Of a stretch of DNA of 64,000 nt, positions 58,428 to 64,000 are shown in pieces. The translations under genes were made by a program, and so were the position numbers. The stretch is taken from the NCBI GenBank assembly GCA_024235895.1, contig JACKLM010000002.1:1-64000 (forward strand), written 5' to 3'. Positions within the stretch are counted from its first letter, which is position 1. Each line of letters opens with the position of its first letter. This DNA comes from Burkholderiaceae bacterium. GTDB taxonomy: Bacteria; Pseudomonadota; Gammaproteobacteria; Burkholderiales; Burkholderiaceae_C. The notes under the pieces were generated by a model. It saw only the letters and a list, made by a program, of their open reading frames with translations, was not told the DNA's origin and did no database searches.

Positions 58428-58869
58428 GGTGCGCAGCTGCTGACGCACACGAGCTGGGCCGGGTGGCGCCAGCGCCACCCGCGCAGCGAGGTGCTATCGA
58501 CCGACACCGGCCACCGGCCACCGGCGCGACGACGATCGCGACCCCTACGCCGGCTACGCCACGTCGCCGGCGCTGATGTTCGACGTCCAGCACCGCGACG
58601 AGCGCCTGCCGGCCAAGGCCTGGGTGCTCGGGCTTGCCGTCGACGGCGACGCCAAGGCCTATCCCTTCGACCTGCTGGCGCAGCGCGTCGGCCCCGACGG
58701 CCGCCTCGACGACCGCGTCGGCGGCCGCAAGGTCCACATCCGCTACGACGCCACGCAGCGCAGCGCCGAAGCCTTCGACGCCGAAGGCCGCGCGCTGCCG
58801 GCGGTCGCCGCGTTCTGGTTCGCCTGGGTCGCGTTCCACCCGCGCACGCAGCTACTCGCGCCGCGCTGA
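58428..58869 (+). pseudogene. 5'-truncated, frameshifted DUF3179 gene remnant
   Basis: Two overlapping frames together read as the C-terminal part of DUF3179. From 58428 the first gives GAQLLTHTSWAGWRQRHP and SEVLSTDTGH. After a +1 shift near 58530, the second gives RDPYAGYATSPALMFDVQHRD, LPAKAWVLGL and WFAWVAFHP up to 58869. About two thirds of the usual length is missing at the 5' end. The last 18 bp overlap the 3' end of the opposite anti-sigma gene. An open frame of 97 aa from 58576 exists but is only the family C-terminus. Confidence 0.7.
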
Positions 58870-59097
58870 GCGATGCGAGGCTCTGGCGCGGTGCGCGTGC
58901 GCGTCATCGGCCGGCCCGGCCGCGAACAGATCCTGCGCCATTCCGTGCAGCTCGCGCAGCTGCGCGTCGACGTTGCGGCAGCTGCCGCACATCGACAGGT
59001 GCACCTGCAGCATCCCGCGGTCGAGCAGGCCCAGTGGCTCGTCCAGCGCCTTGGACAACAGGCGCGAGACCTCCTCGCACGATGGCATCAGCTTCAT
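58852..59097 (-). CDS. Zinc-finger anti-sigma factor (first pair)
   Basis: 81 aa with the HLSMCGSC zinc-binding motif (His-x3-Cys-x2-Cys, about 33-40) of ZAS-type anti-sigma factors; an upstream Cys in PSCEEV supplies the fourth ligand. There is no membrane segment, so it is a soluble anti-sigma factor, possibly redox- or metal-sensitive. The ATG overlaps the stop of the upstream sigma gene (ATGA). It is similar in size and layout to the anti-sigma gene at 60049. Confidence 0.82.
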   Translation of the reverse strand: MKLMPSCEEVSRLLSKALDEPLGLLDRGMLQVHLSMCGSCRNVDAQLRELHGMAQDLFAAGPADDAHAHRARASHRSARRE

Positions 59098-59717
59098 GCC
59101 CGTCCTCCCCCGCCGACCCAGTTGTGCTGCATGCACCCGCGCAGCCCCATGCGCGCGCGGTGCAGGATCTGGCGCACGTTCTCGCCGCTGAGCCCGAGCT
59201 TCAGGCCGATCTCGCTGTTGTCGAACCCCAGCCATTCGCGCATGAAGAAGACGCGGCCAGTCTGCGCCGGCAGCCTGCCCATGCAGTCCTCGAGCACCCC
59301 CATCATCTGTCGTCGCTCCTCGTGCTGCTCGGGCTGCTGCCACGCCGGCACCGGGCGCGACCAGTGGCCGCGTTCGTCGAAGTCGGCGTCGATCTCGGCC
59401 GCGAGCTCGTCGTCGTCGGGGCCCATCTGCACCATCAGCCGGCGCGCTGGCGCGCGGTACCAGTCGGCGATCTTGTGCTTGAGGATGCTGGTGGCCCAGG
59501 TCACGAGCGAGGCGTCGCCGCGCCTCTGCGCCGCACCTTCCAGCACCCCGAGCAAGGTGTCCTGGACCAGGTCCTCGGCCACGCCGGGGTCGGCGAGCAC
59601 CATGCGCGCGTGCCGCATCAGCCGCGTGCGAAGCGCACCGAGCTCGGTCGCCGACCATGCCGTGGCAGCCGGCGCCGCTGCCGATTCCTTCGCCGCCGAT
59701 GCATCCTGGAACGTCAT
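59094..59717 (-). CDS. ECF RNA polymerase sigma factor (first pair)
   Basis: 207 aa. Region 2 (LRTRLMRHARMVLADPGVAEDLVQDTLLGVLEG, about 28-61, then WATSILKHKIADWYR) and region 4 (LPAQTGRVFFMREWLGFDNSEIGLKLGLSGENVRQILHRAR, about 152-192) are complete; quotes broken by family landmarks. GGAGG precedes the ATG at 59717. The linker holds an acidic stretch. It is encoded with its ZAS anti-sigma partner. A leftward TGTAAC at 59822-59817, about 100 bp upstream, is a possible ECF-type -35. It is paralogous to the sigma gene at 60270. Confidence 0.9.
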   Translation of the reverse strand: MTFQDASAAKESAAAPAATAWSATELGALRTRLMRHARMVLADPGVAEDLVQDTLLGVLEGAAQRRGDASLVTWATSILKHKIADWYRAPARRLMVQMGPDDDELAAEIDADFDERGHWSRPVPAWQQPEQHEERRQMMGVLEDCMGRLPAQTGRVFFMREWLGFDNSEIGLKLGLSGENVRQILHRARMGLRGCMQHNWVGGGGRA

Positions 59718-60048
59718 GCGAAGCCTCCTGGGGCGAGCGTGGCGCGGCGCCTCGTGCGCCGCCCTCGGGGACGTCGGACGCCCCGTCTCCCGCCAGTCGC
59801 GCGCCGGGCGCGCGGCGTTACATCGAGCCGCGCGCGCACGGCCAAGGGGATACCCGGGCCGCGTGCCGGCATCAGGACGGCGCAGCAGCGCGGCGACGAC
59901 CGGCCGGGGTCGATCGCGCACGAGGACTCGGCGTGGCCTCCACGGTGCCGAGCCGACCCGAGATGCCTGGCTGTTCAGCCTCAGGGCCGCGGCCTCCGCC
60001 ACGCGGCCGCGGCATCGGTCGGCGCCGCCGCAACGCGCAAGAGGGGGG
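59718..60048. other. Gap between the two sigma/anti-sigma pairs
   Basis: 331 bp with no supported gene. It contains an inverted repeat CGCGCGCC-G-GGCGCGCG at 59798-59814 and a leftward TGTAAC at 59822-59817. Either may belong to the promoter of the downstream sigma gene. Confidence 0.5.
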
Positions 60049-60276
60049 TCAGCGAGGCGCCGATCCTTCGTCCTTGGCGTCGTCGTCGCCCAGCCCGGCT
60101 GCGTCGCCCTGCGCATAGGCCTGCATCAGCCGCCGCATCGTCGCCATCTGGGCGCGGAACTGGGTGCAGCCGGCGCACATCATCAGGTGCGCGCGCAGCG
60201 CCATGCGCTCGCGCAGGCCGAGCGCGCGGTCGAGCTCCTCCGAGCACAGTTCGGTCACTTCGCGGCAGTTCAGCAT
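60049..60276 (-). CDS. Zinc-finger anti-sigma factor (second pair)
   Basis: 75 aa with the HLMMCAGC motif (His-x3-Cys-x2-Cys, about 30-37) and an N-terminal LNCREV Cys, giving a ZAS zinc site. The tail is acidic. It begins inside the end of the second sigma gene (7-nt overlap), so the two are coupled. It has no membrane segment. Confidence 0.85.
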   Translation of the reverse strand: MLNCREVTELCSEELDRALGLRERMALRAHLMMCAGCTQFRAQMATMRRLMQAYAQGDAAGLGDDDAKDEGSAPR

Positions 60277-60902
60277 GATCGGCCCTCCCCGGGGCCCCAG
60301 GCGCGTTCCAGACAGCTGCGCAGCTTCATCCGCGCCCGGTGCAGCATGACGTGGCAGTTGCCGCTGCGGATGCCCATGCGCTCGCAGATCTCGGCCGGCT
60401 CGAATCCCAGCACCTCGCGCATCATGAACGCGCGCCCGGTGTTTGGCGGCAGCTGCGCGAGGCAGTCCTCGAACGCGCGCCAGAACTGGCGCGATCGCAT
60501 CGAGGCCTCGGGGTCGGGCCAGGCGGCGGGGCGCGCCGCGGCGCGCCAGCGGCCGCTGTCGTTGAACAGCGCGTCGAGCTGCTCGTCACCCGACTGCGCG
60601 CCGTCGTCGTCGTCCAGGCTCGACAGGTTGACGCTGCGCTGCGACTGCCGCAGGTGGTCGACGATGCGGTTGCGAACGATCGCGAAGACCCAGGTCTTGA
60701 GCACGGACTGGCCGGCGAAGGTCGAGGCGCGGCGCAGCGCGGCCTCGAGGCTTTCCTGCACGATGTCCTCCGCCGCGGCGGCGTCGCGCAGCTGCAGCCG
60801 CGCGAAACGCAGCATGTCGCCGCGCAGCGCCACCAGCGCCTCGGGGCTGACCGACTGATCGCCGGCCGGATCGTCGGGCGGCGCTGCCTCGCTCGTGCGC
60901 AT
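60270..60902 (-). CDS. ECF RNA polymerase sigma factor (second pair)
   Basis: 210 aa from the ATG at 60902. Region 2 (MLRFARLQLRDAAAAEDIVQESLEAALR, about 30-57, then KTWVFAIVRNRIVDHLR) and region 4 (LPPNTGRAFMMREVLGFEPAEICERMGI, then NCHVMLHRARMKLRSCL) are complete. Region 4 retains the CERMGI helix typical of ECF26-like factors with short ZAS partners. The next gene upstream encodes a DUF6969-like protein and then a monohaem repeat protein on the same strand, which are candidate targets. Confidence 0.9.
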   Translation of the reverse strand: MRTSEAAPPDDPAGDQSVSPEALVALRGDMLRFARLQLRDAAAAEDIVQESLEAALRRASTFAGQSVLKTWVFAIVRNRIVDHLRQSQRSVNLSSLDDDDGAQSGDEQLDALFNDSGRWRAAARPAAWPDPEASMRSRQFWRAFEDCLAQLPPNTGRAFMMREVLGFEPAEICERMGIRSGNCHVMLHRARMKLRSCLERAWGPGEGRSC

Positions 60903-61027
60903 GAAGCCGTCTTGCTGTCGCTGGATGGGGTCGCGCGTCGCACTGTATCGGCGAAACCACCGCGGCCAAACCGCGCACACGGCGGACCCGGCGCGCCACG
61001 AGGCGCGGACGACGCCGGCACGAGCCG

Positions 61028-61840
61028 TCATGCCGCCTCGCCGAGCGCCGCGACGATGGCGTCGCGCTGGGCCTGGACATCGATCGCGACCTGGCTCGTG
61101 ACGTCGAGCCGGCGGTCCTCGTAGACATCCTGCCCGGGATGCGCCGCCTGCCAACGGGCGACGACTTCGTCACGATGCCGCAGCAGCGTGACGATCTGCG
61201 GCCTGAACAGCACCAGCATGGCCCCGATCCAGCGGTTGACCGGCCACGACGGCGCCGCATGGTCGATGCGGAAACGCCCGAGCATGCGCACGACCTCGCG
61301 CGCCGGGTACCAGGTCTCGTCGGTGACCCAGCGATTCGTCGTGAACAGCCCGATCGGGTCGCCCCAGGCGTCCATCGAGATCGCGACCAGGTGCGACAGC
61401 GCGTCGGCACCGCTGGGCCAGGGCTCGCTCGCGCGATCGGCCACCGGCGCGGCGCCCGGCGGCATGCCGGCGGCGCGCAGAAAGGTGTGGAAGTGGCCGT
61501 GCTCGACCTCGGACCCGCGGTGTGCGTGGTAGTAGTACTGCGAGTGCGTCTCGCGGTCGAAGACATCGTCGCGCGGATAGTGCTCGAGCTCGACGAAGTC
61601 GCCCTGGCCGCGCAGCACCTCGCCGACGAGATTCAGCCCGCCCTTGCGCAGCACGCGGCGGCACTCGGCGACCTCGTCGGCGGCGTCGAGCATCGCGCGC
61701 AGCGCCGCCGCCGGCTCGTCCGCGAGCGCGGCGCGCAGGCCCGTGTCGGTCGTCGCGTCAGCGATCGTGAGCCCCGCGCAGCCGCCGGCCAGGTCGAACT
61801 CGCGCGCGGGCCGGCTTGGCACCCGCGATGCCCCCCGCAT
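61028..61840 (-). CDS. DUF6969-like protein of unknown function
   Basis: 270 aa from the ATG at 61840; an extension to 61975 is antisense to the NPCAAK repeats. A histidine- and tyrosine-rich central stretch is the clearest feature: FVELEHYPRDDVFDRETHSQYYYHAH, then EVEHGHFHTFLR (about 120-160, broken). These His/Asp/Glu residues could bind metal. DETWYPAREVVRMLGRF and the C-terminal YEDRRLDVTSQVAID follow. I recognise it tentatively as DUF6969. No signal peptide is clear. It lies 8 nt after the NPCAAK cytochrome gene and precedes the second sigma gene. Confidence 0.6.
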   Translation of the reverse strand: MRGASRVPSRPAREFDLAGGCAGLTIADATTDTGLRAALADEPAAALRAMLDAADEVAECRRVLRKGGLNLVGEVLRGQGDFVELEHYPRDDVFDRETHSQYYYHAHRGSEVEHGHFHTFLRAAGMPPGAAPVADRASEPWPSGADALSHLVAISMDAWGDPIGLFTTNRWVTDETWYPAREVVRMLGRFRIDHAAPSWPVNRWIGAMLVLFRPQIVTLLRHRDEVVARWQAAHPGQDVYEDRRLDVTSQVAIDVQAQRDAIVAALGEAA

Positions 61841-61848
61841 GCTTCGGC

Positions 61849-62589
61849 TCAGTGCTTCGCCGCGCACGGGTTCTTCGCTGCGCAGGGGTTCTTGGCGGCG
61901 CAAGGGTTCTTCGCCGCGCAAGGGTTCTTCGCCGCGCAGGGGTTCTTCGCGGCGCACGGGTTCTTGGCGGCGCACGGGTTCTTCGCCGCGCAGGGGTTGG
62001 GCTTGAAGGTCTTCTGGACCTCGGCCGTGTACGCCGTCAGCGCGGCGAGTTCACGCGAGTTCCACGCCAGCGGCTTGGCCTCCATCGGGACCACGAGGCA
62101 GAACTGCACCATCTCGTCCAGCGCCACGCTCTTGACGCCGCCTTGCTCGTGCGCCATCGCCACATAGTGCGGATACGGCTGCGCGAAGGTCTCCGCGAAC
62201 GAGGCGTTGCCCTGGTGGCAGGTGTTGCAGCTCAAGCCGTTCGTCGACAGCTTGGGGTCGTTCCACAACTGCTTGCCGTAGGCGATCAACTCGGCCGTCT
62301 TGCCCGACGCGAGCCGGGTGCCCGCAGGCCGGGTGACGAGCTTGGGGTCGACCTTGCCGGCCACACAGGGGCTTTTCGCGGCGCAAGGGTTCTTCGCGGC
62401 GCAGGGGTTCTTGCTCTTGGCGGCGCATGGGTTGCGCGCCCCGCAAGGCGCGGCGGCGCGCGGCGCGCAAGGGCGGCGCGGGGCGCACTGCGCGTGCAGC
62501 GGTGCGCCGGCGGCCGCCAGCATCAGGCCGACCATCGAGGCGGCAACGGAAACCGGCCGGGCGGCCGGGAGGGTGGACGGATTCATCAT
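61849..62589 (-). CDS. Monohaem c-type cytochrome with tandem NPCAAK repeats
   Basis: About 246 aa (start 62589 or the adjacent ATG at 62586; AGGAG upstream). A signal peptide ends near AHAQ-like PLHAQ (about 35). Four NPCAAK-like repeats follow (about 52-80), then a compact domain with the haem motif CNTCH (SCNTCHQGNASF), and finally eight perfect consecutive NPCAAK repeats to the end. A Cys every six residues gives at least 14 cysteines outside the haem site. Proline codons differ from repeat to repeat (CCG, CCC, CCT), so the peptide looks selected. It could bind metal, form a cross-linked tail or anchor to the surface. It is encoded with a DUF6969-like protein near ECF sigma genes. Confidence 0.8.
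   Translation of the reverse strand: MMNPSTLPAARPVSVAASMVGLMLAAAGAPLHAQCAPRRPCAPRAAAPCGARNPCAAKSKNPCAAKNPCAAKSPCVAGKVDPKLVTRPAGTRLASGKTAELIAYGKQLWNDPKLSTNGLSCNTCHQGNASFAETFAQPYPHYVAMAHEQGGVKSVALDEMVQFCLVVPMEAKPLAWNSRELAALTAYTAEVQKTFKPNPCAAKNPCAAKNPCAAKNPCAAKNPCAAKNPCAAKNPCAAKNPCAAKH
61855..61998. repeat. Eight tandem 18-bp units encoding NPCAAK
   Basis: 144 bp of consecutive 18-bp units at the 3' end of the cytochrome gene. Units differ mainly at synonymous third positions, so the array is old or under selection rather than freshly slipped. Confidence 0.9.
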
Positions 62590-62642
62590 CGGCTCCTGTG
62601 GTGGATGCATGGGGGGTGGGCGGTACGGTTCGTCGCCGCCTC

Positions 62643-62661
62643 GTCCGTTCGACGAACGGAC
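62643..62661. promoter_or_regulatory. Inverted repeat in the divergent gap before the NPCAAK gene
   Basis: GTCCGTTCG-A-CGAACGGAC, perfect 9-bp arms, 54 bp upstream of the leftward cytochrome start. The rest of the 383-bp gap 62590-62972 holds no supported gene; CAGGAG just before the DUF4148 ATG is its ribosome-binding site. Confidence 0.55.
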
Positions 62662-62972
62662 TGCCGACCCCTTACGGGGGTTTACCCGTGCTCCCGGCCG
62701 ATCCGAGTGCGGCGAGAGCGTCCTGTGCCAGCACCCGCGCAACATGAAGCCCGCCGCCGCAGCCGACCAAATCGACACCCGCTGTCTCGCGCTGCCGCGC
62801 GGCGCAACCGGCCACCGCCGCGCCGATGCACCGCGGCGCGGGCGAATCGATCGGCAGCCGCGACCGGCTGTGTCACGTTTCGCCCCCCGGCCCCGACCAA
62901 GGGGGTGCAAGCGTCGCGATCCCCGCGGCGCCCACCCGGTCCCACCGCCCACCCCCGCATCCAGGAGCCATC

Positions 62973-63326
62973 ATGAAAGCCGTCCTCGCCGCCCTCGCCC
63001 TGACCGTCGCCTCCTTCGGCACGTTCGCCCAGGAAGCCACCGTCTTCGAAGTCGACGCCGTCTCCGCCAAGTCGCGCGCCGAAGTCCGCACCGAGCTCTT
63101 CGCCGCCTTGCAGCGCGGCGAGGCGATCCGCCACGGCGAGGCCTCCGTGGTCGACTTCGCGTCGCAGGCCGGCTCGTCCAGGACCCGTGCCGAGGTCCGT
63201 GCCGAGGTCTTCGCCGCCCTGCAGCGCGGCGAGGCGATCCGCTACGGCGAGGCGCCGCCCGCCGGTTCGTACGACCGCGCCGTCAGCGGCAGCGCGATGC
63301 TGGCCTCGACCGCCCACGCAAATTGA
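62973..63326 (+). CDS. DUF4148 family exported protein with duplicated segment
   Basis: 117 aa. A signal peptide ends at TFAQ (about 19). The mature part holds two near-identical segments, SRAEVRTELFAALQRGEAIR and TRAEVRAEVFAALQRGEAIR, about 40 residues apart, each followed by (H/Y)GEA. The duplication is also visible in DNA. The DUF4148 family is abundant in Burkholderiales and of unknown function. CAGGAG precedes the ATG. A strong stem-loop terminator follows the stop. Confidence 0.8.
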   Translation: MKAVLAALALTVASFGTFAQEATVFEVDAVSAKSRAEVRTELFAALQRGEAIRHGEASVVDFASQAGSSRTRAEVRAEVFAALQRGEAIRYGEAPPAGSYDRAVSGSAMLASTAHAN

Positions 63327-63346
63327 TCCCCACCACCGAGCGCAAG

Positions 63347-63390
63347 GCCTGCGCGCCCTGCCCGTCCTCGCGACGGCAGGGCGCGCAGGC
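63347..63390 (+). terminator. Stem-loop terminator after DUF4148 gene
   Basis: GCCTGCGCGCCCTGCC and its reverse complement form a perfect 16-bp stem with a 12-nt loop, followed by TTTC. It starts 20 nt after the DUF4148 stop and may also serve the convergent HAD gene. Confidence 0.8.
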
Positions 63391-63440
63391 TTTCGCCGAG
63401 CACATCGCGGCGACCGCAGCGCGCGGCGCGCGCGAACGAA

Positions 63441-64000
63441 TCAGGTCCCCGCGTCGCGCGGCCCACCCGGCGCATCCCAGGAGTCCACCAGTGCCTCGAC
63501 CTGCGCGAGCGTGTCGACGAAGTGGTCCGGCGGCATCGCGTCGAAGGCCGTGGCGGCGCACTCGCCGCCACGAACGATCGCCACCCGCACTCCGGCCGCG
63601 CGCGCGGCGGCGACATCGGCCAGGCTGTCGCCGACGAACAACGCCTCGGCGGGCTCGATGCCGCGCATCGCCAGCACCGCGCGCACGCCTTCGGGGTGCG
63701 GCTTCATGTGCACGACATCGTCGCGGCTGAGCACCGGCGCCAGCGATCGCCCCAGCCCGCAGCTGTCCAGCGCCGTGGCCAGCGCGCTGCGGCCGATGTT
63801 GCTGACCATCGCCGCGGTCACGCCGCGCACGGCCAGGGCGTGCAGCAGCGCCACGGCACCGGCGCGCGGCGCCCAGCGCGCGAGCGCATCGGCATCCCAG
63901 CGGTCGTAGACCGGCCCCAGCGCCGCGCGCAGCGCATGCACCTGCGCGGCACCAGGCGCACGGTCGACCGCCGCATTCCACATCTGCGCATAGTTGCCGT
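63441..64000 (-). CDS. HAD-family phosphatase, N-terminus outside window
   Basis: The frame is open to the right edge of the window, so the N-terminus with nucleophile motif I is missing. The visible 186 residues include motif II (AAMVSNIGRS, with Ser), the motif III lysine (VVHMKPHPEGVRAVL) and motif IV (EALFVGDSLADVAAARAAG). The spacing matches phosphoglycolate phosphatase-like enzymes. Substrate unknown. It converges on the DUF4148 gene with a shared stem-loop between. Confidence 0.85.
   Translation of the reverse strand, partial: GNYAQMWNAAVDRAPGAAQVHALRAALGPVYDRWDADALARWAPRAGAVALLHALAVRGVTAAMVSNIGRSALATALDSCGLGRSLAPVLSRDDVVHMKPHPEGVRAVLAMRGIEPAEALFVGDSLADVAAARAAGVRVAIVRGGECAATAFDAMPPDHFVDTLAQVEALVDSWDAPGGPRDAGT

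Noticed and set aside
61855..61998. Possible CRISPR array
   Set aside because: The 18-bp units are contiguous without spacers and encode a perfect hexapeptide repeat in a real gene. The 13-bp array at 41729 also has no spacers.

Overview
The window is GC-rich DNA (about 70% G+C by eye) from what looks like a betaproteobacterium, most likely Burkholderiales of the Rubrivivax/Leptothrix type. The core loci support this: gmk-rpoZ-spoT, greB, a DUF3460 gene coupled to scpA, cysE next to trmJ, and suhB divergent from trmJ. I saw no rRNA, tRNA, CRISPR array, transposase or phage genes.

Layout. 1-2.2 kb: accessory DNA with an Mrr-like nuclease end and a HipA_2 kinase/DUF3037 pair. 2.4-9.1 kb: an envelope operon read leftwards (DUF1329, DUF1302, RND transporter, YCF48-like propeller). 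9.3-19.4 kb: an aldehyde dehydrogenase and LuxR regulator, then a leftward operon (aldehyde dehydrogenase, HAD, class III aminotransferase, APC permease, Tm-1-like) divergent from a MarR gene. The same 20-bp inverted repeat lies at the MarR promoter, the divergent operon promoter and upstream of the DUF1329 operon. 19.4-20.8 kb: a broken hicA and a RES/Xre toxin-antitoxin pair.

21.1-29.7 kb: the most unusual part. Nine leftward genes with gaps of at most 10 nt join a TTQ (aromatic) amine dehydrogenase set (large subunit, MauE, MauD, small subunit, monohaem cytochrome) to two dihaem MauG/CCP-like proteins, a Rieske subunit and a Mo-bisMGD catalytic subunit of the arsenite oxidase/iodate reductase superfamily. 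The known arsenite-binding motif appears to be missing. An AraC-type regulator is divergent.

31-35.8 kb: housekeeping genes (gmk, rpoZ, spoT, greB, a VUT transporter). 36-40.5 kb: a tungsten aldehyde:ferredoxin oxidoreductase operon (Fe-S subunit, catalytic subunit, FAD subunit, MoaD-like protein, small unknown). It could oxidise the aldehydes released by the amine dehydrogenase. 40.5-42.2 kb: a hairpin-pair repeat, also present at 12 kb, and a VapBC module flanked by short direct repeats. 42.2-52.9 kb: metG, SulP, CYTH-CHAD, DUF3460-scpA, an FAD oxidase, cysE, trmJ and suhB. 53-55.8 kb: DUF937, then a lone Rieske petA-like gene and a sulfide:quinone oxidoreductase-like gene behind a CsoR/CstR-type palindrome. 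55.8-64 kb: a WYL regulator, a transglutaminase-like lipoprotein, a DUF3179 remnant, two ECF sigma/zinc-finger anti-sigma pairs, a DUF6969-like gene, a monohaem protein with tandem NPCAAK repeats, a DUF4148 protein and a partial HAD phosphatase.
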